Shown here piece after piece: positions 40,813 through 52,470 of a stretch of DNA of 64,000 bases (position 1 is the stretch's first letter; each line of letters begins with the position of its first letter). Under the pieces are notes generated by a model. That model saw only the letters and a list, made by a program, of their open reading frames with translations. It had not been told where the DNA came from and searched no databases. This DNA is from Guadua angustifolia. Lineage: Eukaryota > Streptophyta > Magnoliopsida > Poales > Poaceae. A program made the position numbers and the translations under genes. Location of the stretch: the NCBI GenBank assembly GCA_036346375.1, contig CM070511.1, positions 5,084,001 through 5,148,000 of the forward strand, written 5' to 3'.

Positions 40813-42265
40813 TGAAAGCATCTAGGCCCTCAATTCGATTTGGTTTTGGGAATTAATGATAATTGTGATTAAAGGACTAATATTTTCATTTTGAGTATAT
40901 TGAGAATAGGTTGATCCTAATTTTGGAGATCGTGAAAGCATGAAAATGATGAAAAAGAAGATGAACGCATCGAGACAAGATGGCTAAGGTGTAAAATTTA
41001 AGGATCTTCATAGTTTTTACCGATCTCGGAGTTGTGGAGAAAATATTGGATTGCTATAATAGGTGCCATATTATTAAAAGGGGTCTTGACTATTTGTTCG
41101 ATGCCGATAAAATGTTTAAAGGCTCAACTCTTATGCATTTGATACTTACATGGCATTGCGTTCAAACGAAAAATAAAAATCATCAAAAACTGCACAATTG
41201 GCCACTATGGCCGGTGCTACCGGCTAGCAGCAGCACCGACCACTGGCCGGCCTAGAATTTATAGAGGAGAGCTTGCTTCGGCTATGGTAGGCCGATGCTA
41301 CCGGCCGGCAGTAGCATCGGACACCCTGTCCCATTTTTCCATAGAAGGTGTATTTCGACCGAAGGGTAAAATTTGAAGCCCGATATGACCGGACCCCCTC
41401 TGGTCATACCGGCCAGACTGACCAATGATCACTAACAGTGCATTTAATGCACTGTAGAGATCGTTGGCTTCTAAGGAGCGGTGCTACTAGCCTTAGGGCG
41501 GTATGATCGGGTTTCTAGAGCATTTTTGAGATGTTTTAGCCAACAACCATATTTGGTTGGTGAGGGTTATAAATACCCCTTACTTGCATTTTAGAGTAAC
41601 TCTTGGACCTCATTGATCATATTTGAGCTCTAGCAAGTCTCCAATACTCTTGTGTGCATTAAATTCTCATTTTGAGAGAGTTAAGAGCAATTCAAATGTT
41701 ACATTTAGTGTTAAGCCTTTAGACACTTGATTCGACCTCAAGCAAGTGTTAAGACTTATTACTCTTGAAGGTTGCCACCTCCTAGATAGCTTAGAGCTGA
41801 TTGTGCACGGTGAGCTTCTCGATGGAGATTGTGAGAAGCCCTAGTAAAATTGTGAAGGCTGGAGTTTACCTACCCAGAGCGGGGAAGAACTACCAAGTAA
41901 TCGAGGAAGGCTCAAGTGGTTGAGGCCAGCTTAAAGTTGTTCAAGTCAACTCAACGTAGATTAGGAGAGACTAACAAGTCTCTAAGACTATGGGATAAAT
42001 TCTTGTGTCACTTTCTCTTATGGTTTAAATTTTCTATTCTTATGTGCACAATTTACATTTCGAGCAATTTAAGTGTATTGATCTTATGCTTAGAATTATA
42101 TCTTGCTTATACTTAGATTGTTGGAGCACTTAGTGAACCCTATAGATTTTAGGCTTAATTGTCAAAAGTTGTAATCTTGCTTAGTAATTTTATTTATTGC
42201 AATTAGAGCCAAGAAATTTAGAAACCTCCTATTCACCTCTCTAGTCAGTTATCCTTGATCCTACA
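40813..42265 (+). repeat. 5' LTR of the SIRE-type element
   Basis: Starts TGAAAGCATCTAGGCCC and ends TTGATCCTACA. The start matches 50891-51396. It contains several inverted GCTACCGG/CCGGTAGC-type motifs between 41200 and 41510. Confidence 0.9.
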
Positions 42266-42266
42266 A

Positions 42267-42284
42267 GTGGTATTAGAGTTTGGA
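42267..42284 (+). other. Primer-binding site of the SIRE-type element
   Basis: GTGGTATTAGAGTTTGG, one base after the LTR. It is the initiator-Met type site with one or two changes. Confidence 0.8.
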
Positions 42285-42339
42285 CTCTTTTTTAGGGCTT
42301 TACCACCTAGAGAGTAAGGATATCTAGCGATGGGGTGTT

Positions 42340-43420
42340 TATAGGTAAAGCACTATTTTTTTTATGGCACAAATTATGCATATTGGAAAATACGTATGAC
42401 TGTATATCTCAAAGCTATGTGCCCGAGCATATGGAGGATTGTAGATGAGGGTTTCGTTACAGAAGTAAATCCTACACTCACAATTGAACAAGAAGAGAAA
42501 AACACTCATCTGAATGCTTTTTTTGGTGCTTTGAATGCGAATGAGTTCAATCAAGTGAGCAACCTTGGAACTGCTCATGAGATTTGGACAACCCTCTCAA
42601 AAATTCATGAGGGGACATCCTTAGTGAAAGAAGCTAAATTGCATATACTTTGGATAAAATATGAGAGTTTCATTATGTTACCCCATGAGAGCATCAATGA
42701 GATGTACTCACAGCTCAGTAACACAGTAAATGAGCTCAAGGGTCTTGGGGCGTCACTAACGGATTTTGATGTTGTTCATAAGATGCTTAGAGTTCTTCGG
42801 ACAAGTATGTGACTTTGGTGATATTATTTCTCAACTCACCGGAGTTACCAAGGATGACATCCACCGGACTTCTTAGAAACCTCATCACTAATGAGCTTTA
42901 CAAGGACAAGAAAGAGCTTTTGGAGCAAAACTCTTCGAAGAAAAAGAATGTCACCTTCAAGACGAAAGAAGAGTCAAACGATGGGGCATTTGATGACTCC
43001 AATGACAATGACACCGAGGAGGAGATGGCACTCCTCGTAAGAAGAATGAGAAGATTCATAAAGAAGCGCTGAAGCTCAAGCGCTTCTCAAAAATTCAAGA
43101 AGGGACAACACTCTAGCACAAATCGGTATGCAAATATCCAGTTCTATGTGTGTGATGAGAAGGGGCATATCGCCTCTCATTGTCCAAAGAAGAAGGATGA
43201 CAAAAACGAGTTGCCCAAGAAGACGTCCTTTTAAGGAAAGAAGAATCTCTTCAAGAAGCTTCATAAGGACGGCAAAGGCGAGGTCCACATTGGAGAGTGG
43301 GATTCCGAATAAGAATATTTGGACTCCGACTCCTCTAAAGATGATACACCTTCAAAGAAAAAGGGTCTCACCGGTATCGCCATCAAGGAGGCTTTTTCAC
43401 CATTCATCATCCTCTTTGTT
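42340..43420 (+). pseudogene. Gag of the SIRE-type element, broken
   Basis: The region reads GTNYAYWKIRMTVYLKAM in one frame, then the UBN2-like core (42396-42812, with ALNANEFNQVSNLGTAHEIW and SINEMYSQLSNTVNELKGLG). After a shift, 42809-43072 carries an acidic linker (ESNDGAFDDSNDNDTEEE). Around 43140-43180 is a zinc knuckle, FYVCDEKGHIASHCP, whose first Cys has become Phe. Gag normally forms the particle. At least three frame changes separate the parts. Confidence 0.8.
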
Positions 43421-43422
43421 TA

Positions 43423-44060
43423 ATGCCAAAAGTAGAATTTAAGGTAAAATCAAATTACGATGATGAACCTTCTTATGATGAGCTAATAGATATGCTTGAG
43501 AACTTGAATGAGTATCTCGGCAAGGAGAAGTCTAAATATAAGTATGTGAGAAAAGAATATCTTTCACTCAAAGATTCTTATGAGGAGCTAAAGGAGGCTC
43601 ATAAGACTCTTCTTGGCAAGGAGCATTCAAAGCCTTAAAATGATGTAGGCACTAGTTGTAATATTATTGAGGATATGCCTAGTTTAGAAATTGATTCATA
43701 TTGTATATCAAAAACTAGCATATCTACCTCTTGTGAAGATTTATTTGACATGCTTTCAAGTTCATGATCTAGCTCTATTTCTAGTAATGAAAATTTAATT
43801 GTTGAGATAATGAGCTTAAGGTCCAAGTGAACAAATTAAGCAAAAGCTTAGATAGATATTTTAAGGGTAAAGAAACACATAATAAAATCTTGAACAACCA
43901 ACGGTCTTCTTATAACTAAGAAGGTTTTGGGTATATTCCCAAGAAGGGTAAGAAAATTAGTAACAAAGCTCATCGATTTGTAAAATCTAATGGGAAGCTT
44001 TGTTATAAATGTCATGATATAGGACACATAGCAAATGATTGTCCTTTGAACAAATCATCT
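43423..44060 (+). pseudogene. Gag C-terminal part with second zinc knuckle
   Basis: 43423-43638 encodes a Lys/Glu/Tyr-rich, probably coiled-coil segment (YDELIDMLENLNEYLGKEKS). After stops, an intact CCHC knuckle stands at 44001-44042 (CYKCHDIGHIANDC). The order (coiled coil, then knuckle, then protease) fits long gag proteins of the SIRE lineage. Confidence 0.7.
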
Positions 44061-44266
44061 AAAAATAATGTTTATGATTCATACTATGTCTTTAAGAAAA
44101 ATAGTAATGGTAAAATTATTGCTAAATTTGTTGGGAGTCCTATACTTGACCAAGGAAAGAATGTCATTTGGGTGCCCAAAACCTTGGTTACTAACCTCCA
44201 AGGATCCAAATAAATTTGGGTATCTAAAAATGTTTGATTTTCTTTTGTAGGTGAACTACAAAACCG

Positions 44267-44811
44267 GTGGATGATATTGGGTATTGGATAGCGGATGCAC
44301 GCATCACATTTGAAGTAGGAAGTGGCCAACATGTCAAAATCACTTTTGGCGACAGTAGCAAAGGAAAAGTATTAGGATTGGGTAAAATCACTATCTCAAA
44401 TGATCTTTCTATCTCAAATATGTCTTTAGTAGAAACATTGAATTTCAATTTGCTATCCGTCACTCAAACTTGTGATCTTGGTCTTACTTGTACATTTTCT
44501 AGAAATGGTGTTGTTATTCCTAAAGAAAATGATAATTCATTGGTGTTCAAAGGTTTTAGATTTGGAAATTTGTATTTATTCGATTTCACCTCACATGAGT
44601 CATATATTTAAACTTGTTTAATTGTGAAAATCTCCTTGGGTTGGTTATGGCATAGCAGACTAACTTATGTTGGGATGATTCAACTCAAAAAAATTTTAAA
44701 AAATGATTTAGTTGTGGCTTTGAAAGATGCGAAGTTTGAGAAAATTAGACTTTATAGTGCTTATCAAACTGGCAAGCAAGTGGCTAGTTCTCATCCTTCA
44801 TAGAGTATCAT
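44267..44811 (+). pseudogene. Protease and GAG-pre-integrase region of the SIRE-type element
   Basis: Around 44281 one frame reads WVLDSGCTHHI, the aspartic protease active site (Asp codon 44287-44289). Immediately after, the frame continues one shift away with HVKITFGDSSKGKVLGLGKI and SLVETLNFNLLSVTQTCD (44267-44611). The pre-integrase LWHSRLTYVG motif lies near 44645-44680. Damaged by at least two shifts. Confidence 0.75.
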
Positions 44812-45457
44812 GTCTATATCTAGACCATTAGAGCTCTTATATATGGATTTGTTTGGTCCGACAACCTATAAGACCATCGGGGGCAAATCTTTTTGTTTGG
44901 TCATTGTAGATGATTATTTAAGATATACTTGGGTATTCTTTTTAGATGACAAATTTGAAGTATCTGGTATTTTCAAAAGCTTTGCAAAAAGGGCTCAAAA
45001 TGAATTTGATTTTAAGATAAAGAAAATTTGTAGTGATAATAGTTCTAAGTTCAAAATTACAAGAATTGAAGATTATTGTGATGAACTTGGAATAAAATAT
45101 GAGCTTTCCACCACCTACACTCCGGAGCAAAATGGAGTTGTAGAACGAAAAAATCAAACATTTATTGAAATTGCAAGAACTATGCATGATGAATATAGTA
45201 CTCCCGATAGCTTTTGGGTGAAAGCCATAAATACTACTTGTCATGCAACAAATAGGTTTTGTGTGCATCGCCTTATGAAAAATACTTTCTATAGCTTCTC
45301 ATTAGAAGAAAACCGAACATCTCCTATTTTTGAGTTTTTGGTTGCAAGTGTTATATTTTGCTCTCAAAATTTTAAAATCATTGTGATGTTGTTTTTTTAC
45401 TTGTTTATTCATCAAATAGTAAAGGTTATCGTGTCTTCAATCAAACCAAAGGCCTAG
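44810..45457 (+). pseudogene. Integrase core of the SIRE-type element
   Basis: An open stretch of 215 codons carries the integrase core: LYMDLFGPTTYKTIGGKSF with the first catalytic Asp, KKICSDNSSKF with the second, and YTPEQNGVVERKN with the Glu. After about residue 150 the sequence no longer fits well and ends early, so the C-terminal part is shifted. Integrase would insert the DNA copy; this one lacks a complete C-terminus. Confidence 0.85.
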
Positions 45458-45519
45458 TTGAAGAAACTTGTGATGTTGCATTTAATGAGACTAATGGTTC
45501 ACAAGAAGGGCAAGAAAAT

Positions 45520-46955
45520 TTGGAAGGTGTAGGTAATGAAGGCTTAAAACAAGCAATGAAGAATATGATGCTTGGAGACATCAAGCCGAAGGTAGATAAA
45601 GAAAATCAACCCTCATTCACTCAAGTTGAACCGTCTACTTTCACAATACCAAGCCAAGCTCAACCAATTGTTGTGGATGAGAAGGAGAACGATCAACAAA
45701 TTCAACCACTACCTCAAAGAGTCCATCATGCTATCTCCAAGGATCATCCAATAGATCAAATATTCGGTGAGATTAGTAAGGGAGTTCAAACTCGATGTCG
45801 TGTCATTTCTTTCTGTGAACATTACTCTTTTGTGTCTTCTTTTGAACCTTCTCATGTAGATAAGGCACTAGATGGTCCAGATTGGATAAATGCAATGCAT
45901 GAAGAACTAAACAATTTTGCACGGAATGACATATGGACATTAGTCGAAAGACCCAAGGATCACAATGTTATTGGCACAAAATGCGTATTTTGAAATAAGC
46001 AAGATGAGAACAGTATTTTGGTAAGAAACAAGGCAAGGTTGGCTACACAAGATTTAGATTTTGGTGAAACATTTACTCCCATTATTAGATTAGAAGCTGC
46101 TCGCATCTTGCTAGCATTTGCATCTTGCTTTGATATTAAGTTATTTCAAATGGATGTAACGAGTGTATTTTTAAATGGACAGATATCCTAATTGGTATTT
46201 GTTGAACAACCTCCTCATTTTAAAAATCCAAAACATCAAAATCATGTACACAAACTCTCTAAGGCGCTATATGATCTCAAACAAGCTCCTAGAGCATGGT
46301 ATGAGCGACTTAGAGATTTTTTTAATTTCAAAAGAAATCAAAATTGGGAAGGTTGACACAATACTCTTCACTAAAGTAATTGATAGAGAATTCTTTGTAT
46401 ATTAAATTTATGTTGATGATATTATTTTTGTCTTTACTAATGAAGACTTTTGTAAAGAATTTGGTGATATGATGTCTAGGGAGTTTGAGATATTCATGAT
46501 CGGAGAGTTAAGCATCTTCCTTGAACTTCAAATTAAGTAACTCAAGAATGGGACATTCGTGAGTCAAACCAAGTATGTAAAGGATCTACTCAAAAGGTTT
46601 GGCATGGAAGACGTGAAGCCCATTAATATTCCAATGGCATCTAACGGGCATCTTGACATAAATGAGAGAGGTAAACTGGTAGATTTAAAGCTTTATCGCT
46701 CTTTGATTGGTAGTTTACTTTATCTTATCGAATCTAGGCCCGATATCATGTTTAGTGTTTGCATATGTGCACGCTTTCAAGCTTCACCTAAAGAGTGTCC
46801 ACTTAGTGGTCGTTAAGAGAATTCTAAGATATTTAAAACATTTGTCAAATATAGGGTTATGGTATCTTAAAGGTGATAAATTTGATTTAGTTGGATATTC
46901 GGATTCGGATTATGCAGGTTGCAAAGTGGATAGAAAGAGCACCTCGAGAAGTTGA
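45520..46955 (+). pseudogene. Reverse transcriptase and RNase H start of the SIRE-type element
   Basis: Pieces in order: linker (45520-45860); WINAMHEELNNFARNDIWTL (about 45890); ARLATQDLDFGETFTPIIRL (about 46035); KLFQMDVTSVFLNG (about 46140); ALYDLKQAPRAWYERL (about 46265); YVDD box at 46409-46420; KYVKDLLKRFGM, LYRSLIGSLLYL and SRPDIMFSV (46559-46770); RNase H start GYSDSDYAGCKVDRKSTSR (about 46890-46950). Three or more stops and shifts separate them. Confidence 0.85.
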
Positions 46956-47363
46956 CAATTGCTAGGTAGATCTCTTGTTTCATAGTTCTCTAAGAAACAA
47001 AATTCCGTAGCCTTATCCACCACCAAAGCCGAATATATATCCGCCGGTAGTTGTTGCGCCTAATTATTATAGATGAGGCAAACTATAATGGATTATAGAA
47101 TAAATTTTAAAAATATGCCACTTTTATATAATAATGAAAGTGCTGTTAAAATAGTCAACAATCCGGTCCAACACTCAAGAACCAAACATATAGATATCCG
47201 CCATCATTTCTTAAGAGATTATGTGAGTAAAGGTGATACTGTGATTAGTCACATTAGAACTAAAAATCAATTAGCAGATATGCTCACCAAGCCCTTAGAT
47301 GAAGCCCACCTTTGCAAATTGAGGAATGAGTTAAATGTCATATATATCTTAAATGTAGCTTGA
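46956..47363 (+). pseudogene. RNase H C-terminal part of the SIRE-type element
   Basis: Reads ALSTTKAEYISAGSC near 47010, then after stops YNNESAVKIVNNPVQHSRTK, HIDIRHHFLRDYV and TKNQLADMLTKPL, ending at a TGA at 47363. These are the end motifs of copia RNase H. Confidence 0.85.
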
Positions 47364-48745
47364 ATACATGCATCCTTAGTTGTTTCTCTATTTGGAGTTA
47401 TTGGCTTTTTATTTGTTCTTTCTAATCATGTTGATGAGCAACGCATTAAGGGGGAGTATTATACCAATTTATATGTATTCTACATCCCTAAATATGAAAA
47501 TATCAAATAAGTGCAAATACCTTTAAAAAAGGAGATTCTAGACCACTAGGTCAAAATACCTAAAATTATCTTATTTTGAGTATTAAGGTGGTAATTTCTC
47601 AAAATCTTCATTTTCAAAATATGAATATGTAAACCTCATCCTTGAATACATTTAAACTAATTAATCTTCTTTATGTTGGAAAATAAATTAAAATGTTTTG
47701 GACAAAATTTTGATTTTCTCAAAAACTCTATACAATCCAAAACTTGGTCTATATTGACCTATTAATTCACATTGTGAATAATTGCCTTGGAACTAGATTT
47801 TCATCATATCTAGTGTTGCAAAATGTATTTTAAAACTCATATATGCCAAAATGCTAAATTCATCTTATGTCAAGTGTTTGATTTACAAAAGATCTTTCTT
47901 TTTCTCAAAAGAAGTCTATTTTAATAAAAATTATTTGTAAAATTTCTCTCTCTGATAGGTTTATTGAGTTGAAGTGCTCAAAAATATTGTTCATCAAGTT
48001 ATGTGAACATGTGAGCTATTTCAATTCATTTGGGCTTTTGAGTGGCATTTCAGGCTGATGGGGTCAGTGCTACCATGGTTGGTGCGGTAGCACCACGTGG
48101 GCAGTACTACCAGCCCTAGGGCAGTAGTACCGTACCAGTCGGTTACAACCAAGCCTCTTCCTTATTTCGATCTAACCGACCCCCTCTCCTCTTTTGTTGG
48201 CCTGCCCGTGCTCCTCCCATTTCATTTCTCTTTTCTCCTTCTCTCTTCACCTCTTCTGCTCTCAAATTTGCAAGATCTTCTCTCCCGATTCAAGTCTCTC
48301 CATGTAAATCTTTTGGTTTCTTCTCGATCTACTAATTCAAGGTATCAATTCCCCTCCATTATCTTTGAAACTCCTTGCATTTCCATGCCCTAGGGTTCAC
48401 ATTTTGCTTTTCTAGGGTTTGATGTATAATGTAGCAAAATTTTGTGAAACAAATTGAAATCTTTGTAAGAAATGAGTAGATTATCGACTTTTGATGTCTA
48501 TATGTGCCATTTAGTGGTTCTATCTACTCAAAGCTTGAGATTTCACAACAATTAGGTTTTTGGCACCGTATGACCGGTGCTACCGGCCCTAGGGCGGTAC
48601 CACCACCCATGCCCGGTACAATCGGCCTTAGGGTGGTAGCACCGGGGTTGCTGGCCAAAAATTCCAAAAATTGTCACATTTGCATTCTAATCTGACTTTA
48701 GGGCATCTAATCCTTATTCTCACTTTATATATTCCTTGCTCTCTC
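47364..48745 (+). other. Spacer between RNase H and the env-like ORF
   Basis: AT-rich to about 48060, then a palindrome-rich patch (48060-48145), a CT-rich leader (48160-48320) and a second palindrome patch (48570-48655). The CT-rich leader resembles a 5' UTR for the downstream ORF and may mark a spliced or internal transcript start. Confidence 0.45.
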
Positions 48746-48752
48746 AATCGCC

Positions 48753-50315
48753 ATGCCGAGAACCAAGATTATGTCTCCTCACGGTGGTAGGGTAGTTCAA
48801 AAATCAGTACGAGGAAGAGGTATTCCAGTTTCTCACCATAGTGACAGCAAGGACTTGCAGACTCTGGCGGCGAGGGACAGCGAAATTAGGAGGAAGATTC
48901 AAGCAGAACTTGGTGGGAGTTCTCAGGGAGGAAAAGGGAAGAGAGTTGTTTCAAAATCAAGTGAGGAGGAAGAAGAAGAAAACACTAACATGGATGTGGA
49001 TGAGAATGACAGTGATGCATCTCAAGACTAAGAGTCAGAAGAAGAAGAAAATTTTGATAACTTTAAGCCCACATTGGACCTAAGAAAAATAAAGGAGGAG
49101 AGGTATTTTTCACTAAGACAAGCAAATCAGTACATGCTGCCCCATAGTGCCACTCTCGATAAGTTCTGAACAATGTTCCAACAGAAGTTGTATCATGAGA
49201 TATAACTAAACAAGGAGTTTGCAGATCACAAGTGGGTGAGTTAGAAGCATATCATAAAAATTCCACTATTTGTTGGTGTGCCCGAGCTTTTTCATGGAGA
49301 TGGTCTGGCTGAGTTTGTTAGCATAAGATGTGATTACAGGGATGACATGATTCATTAATTTTACGTCACTCTCCATGTTTCAGACTCCTATGATGAGATC
49401 ATATGGATGACGGATGATGCAGTGTATCTAGCTTCAAAGGAAGAGATTAAGCAAGCTTAGGGCATCTTCCATAGTGGGCATCCTAAAATACACAGTAATA
49501 GGATTCTTCCTCTCACCAATCATTACAACTTCTATGATCCAGTTGCTCATGTCAGGAGGCCAGGTAAAATGGCGAATTTGCTTCTCACATCAAGCCTCAT
49601 AAATAGGATTGTAAGGGTTACTGTTTATCCTAACAGCGGTAACTTCGATGAGATTAGAGGCTATGCCTGGAACATAATGAGCAAGATCGTGAATAGGCAG
49701 AAGTTTGATGTGGTTGATTTCATTCTTCGAGAGATGCACTCCTCTGCTTGTGATCGGGGTAAGAGGGTCTATTTCATCCCATACATCATGATGACCACCA
49801 AGAGGGTGACGGGGTACTGTGGCGGTTGTGGCAACTCCAACAAGTCATACAAGCCACAAGAGGCAGGTCCTCAGGCTATTGTATAGAGAGGACAATCATC
49901 TCAGCAGCCATAGCAGTAGGATCTCGGGGAGGAGGAGCCACAAACTCATCCAGCACAATAGCTCTACTTTGGTCTTTCTCATGAAAATCTTTATATCTTG
50001 CATAGTGCTATGATGAGTAGCTTCGCGAGTCTCAGGACTGACATGATGAGCTATTTTACTCATGCTGATGAGTATCAAAGTCAGACTCGTTAGGCTGTTG
50101 AGGAGATTCGAGGATGATTGGACTCCATTGATTCTACCATTCAGGAGCTTCGCTCGTCGTTCCAACAGTATCGTGCTGAGTAGGTGCTGCGAATGTTTCA
50201 TCGCTATGAGCATCACCATACTCCATCTCCTCCTCCACCTCCATCTTCTTGAGCTTGCCTTGGAGTGCCCTTTTTGGTATTTGATGCCAAAGGGAGAGAA
50301 GTTTGAAGATTGAAG
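48753..50315 (+). pseudogene. Env-like third ORF region of the SIRE-type element
   Basis: Starts at MPRTKIMSPHGGRVVQKSVR (48753) with an acidic Glu/Asp stretch to 49031. After shifts it continues with VPELFHGDGLAEFVSIRC (about 49278), then 49569-49886 with LLTSSLINRIVRVTVYPNSG and VDFILREMHSSACDRGKRVY, then a Ser/His-rich tail with stops. The position between RNase H and the 3' LTR is that of the env-like ORF of SIRE/Maximus elements. I see no clear signal peptide or membrane segment, so a membrane role is not supported here. Function unknown. Confidence 0.6.
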
Positions 50316-50890
50316 AATAGAAGTTTTAGCCGCTTTGGAGAATTAGCTTAAGTTATCTATATATGTATGTGTGTGTGTATTGTAAGCTAATGAACCTCAT
50401 TATCTTTTGGTTCTTTTATGGTCATAGTTGAAAACTATTGCTTTCGGATTTTAATGTTGGATGTTGGCATTGGATGCTAACTTTTGGATACTTATGTGGT
50501 TTAAATGTTTATTCTAGCTTTGCACTAAAATTTCATCTCTGATTCATTATCTCATTTTCACTTTCATGATTGATATATTCATTACATATATATTGTTATT
50601 CTCGGACTCAATATTTAAAGGGAAACTCTACAAAAATTTTCAAAAGATAATCTTAAATGTGCAAATGACAAGTCTTCACTCATATGCACACCTTTAGAGG
50701 GAGTTGTCAATTAAATATTATGGTTTTAATAATATTTTGCACCAAATTCACTACTTCATCTCAAGAAGCAAAATATTGTAAAAACAAAAATTCTTGAGTA
50801 TACAACATGACTTTTCTGTTGCCTACTCAAAATCCAAATTCATTTCATTATTTATGTTGAGGTTATCATCAATTACCAAAAAGGGGATAT
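50316..50890 (+). other. 3' untranslated part before the 3' LTR
   Basis: AT-rich sequence without domains, with a short GT microsatellite near 50366-50377. Ends in the polypurine tract at about 50877-50890. Confidence 0.6.
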
Positions 50891-51396
50891 TGAAAGCATC
50901 TAGGCCTCTAATTCGATTTGGTTTTGGTAATTAATAACAATTGTAATTAAAGGACTAATATTTTTATTTTGAGTGTATTGAGAATAGGTTGATCCTAAAT
51001 TCGGCGATCGTGGAAGTATGAAAATGACGAAAAAGAAGATTAACACGTCGAGACAACATGGCTAAGGTATAAAATTTAAGGATCTTTATAATTTTTACCA
51101 ATCTCAGAGTTTTGGAGAAAAGACAGATTGCTAGAATAGGTGCCATACTATTAAGAGGGGGTCTTGACAATTTGTTCGATGCCGAAAAAATGTTTAAAGG
51201 CTCAACTCTTGTGCATTCGATACTTACATGGCATTGCATTCAAACGAAAAACAAAAATCATCAAAGACTGCATAATTGGCCAATATGGCTGGTGCTACCG
51301 GCCCTGGCCCAGTGCTACTGGCGAGCAATAGCATCAGCCACTGGCCAGCCTGGAATTTATAGAGAAGAGCTTGTTTCGGTTGTGGCGGATCGGTGC
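50891..51396 (+). repeat. Truncated 3' LTR of the SIRE-type element
   Basis: Matches the first ~500 bp of 40813-42265 with scattered changes, then stops at CGGTGC where the gypsy LTR begins. The remainder of the LTR does not reappear to the right of the gypsy element. Confidence 0.9.
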
Positions 51397-52036
51397 TGTC
51401 GAATATCTAAATATGGAATATGGGCATATGTCGTAAAGTCATAAATCTCACCATATACACCTTTACCGGTACCAGGATATTTTGCATGTCTCTAGCCCAA
51501 ACTAGCGGGATAAGGTATACACAGAAAGGATATCTCCATGCAGGGAAAGTTTTGATCATACTCCACATACAAGAAGACCTACTCTGACACACTCGGCGGT
51601 TATGGGAGATCAGGTACGATACGGGGATCATAACGGTAGAAGGACTCCTCATCGACTACGATTTGGTACTCCAGCCAGCTATATAAGGACTAGGAAGGAC
51701 ATCATCCAGAACAAGCCAATCGGAAGCGAGAACAAGCCAGGAGAAGCCAATTGCGACCCACATCAGACCAGCATAGAGTGCAAGCTTTCATCTGAGATCA
51801 TCCACAAGCCGTAGTCTAGTCATCCCCCAGATTCGTAGTTCTTCCTTGTAATCAGGATACCCCCATTGATCTGTAATCTCTTCATTGATCTCAATTATCA
51901 CCAACACAGGAATAGGGTATTACTCGACGATGAGGCTCGAACCTATCTACATCACGTGTTCTTGATTGCATGCTTGATCCTGCATATCTCGAAGGTACCT
52001 GAATATAAGTGTGTTGTCGATCACTAACCTTCGACA
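51397..52036 (+). repeat. 5' LTR of the gypsy element
   Basis: 640 bp from TGTCGAATATC to AACCTTCGACA; the termini form a short inverted repeat (TGTCGA, TCGACA). A TATATAAGG box lies at 51680-51688. Confidence 0.88.
51680..51688 (+). promoter_or_regulatory. TATA box of the gypsy LTR
   Basis: TATATAAGG at about 283 bases into the LTR, the usual place for the U3/R promoter. Confidence 0.6.
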
Positions 52037-52038
52037 GC

Positions 52039-52057
52039 TGGCGTGCCAGGTAGGGGG
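52039..52057 (+). other. Primer-binding site of the gypsy element
   Basis: TGGCGTGCCAGGTAGGGGG two bases after the LTR. This is the form found in RIRE2-like grass elements (usually TGGCGCGCCAGG), with one change. Confidence 0.8.
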
Positions 52058-52470
52058 CTAAGAGGAACAAGAGCCGCGGGGAGAAGCGTAAAGGCGACTG
52101 CACCATAGCTGCGGTCGAGAAGGCAAAACGCGCAATCTAGGCAAAAACAAAGGCCGAAGCCGTGGAGGAAATAAATACTGCCCCGTCCATCACTCGGACA
52201 AGCACGGTGATCAACAAGAAGGTCCAGGAAAAACTCATGGCCGCTCTCACCAAGCGTGGCATTAAGCAGGTTAAAGACAAGCCCGAGGATGACGAGCCTG
52301 AATATCGGGGAGCAGAACATAAGTTGGCATACATCTTCGGGGGGTCTGCCACATACGAGTCCAAGAGACAATACAAGGCAGTCGAGTGAGAGGTCAACCT
52401 GGCCATGCCATCTCTCCCCCCATTTCTCAGACGGTCAGAGGTACCGATCACCTTCGACCAGTAGGATCAT
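52058..52470 (+). pseudogene. Gag C-terminal remnant of the gypsy element
   Basis: Only the end of gag is left. It is a short basic/acidic stretch and then YIFGGSATYESKRQYKAVE, a segment normally located just before the protease in RIRE2-like elements, followed by a TGA and shifted remains. The capsid and zinc knuckle are absent, so particle formation is not possible from this copy. Confidence 0.65.

Larger units (their letters stand above)
40813..51396 (+). mobile_element. Ty1/copia element of SIRE/Maximus type, 3' LTR truncated
   Basis: 5' LTR 40813-42265 (1453 bp), primer site, gag, protease, integrase, reverse transcriptase and RNase H in copia order, then a 3.5 kb 3' region with an env-like ORF region. 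The purine tract AAAAAGGGGATA precedes the first 506 bp of the 3' LTR (50891-51396). At 51397 a gypsy LTR cuts in. All coding parts carry stops or shifts. The env-like extra ORF and long LTR define the SIRE/Maximus lineage. The base composition is AT-rich, unlike the GC-rich inner copia near the left edge. Confidence 0.9.
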
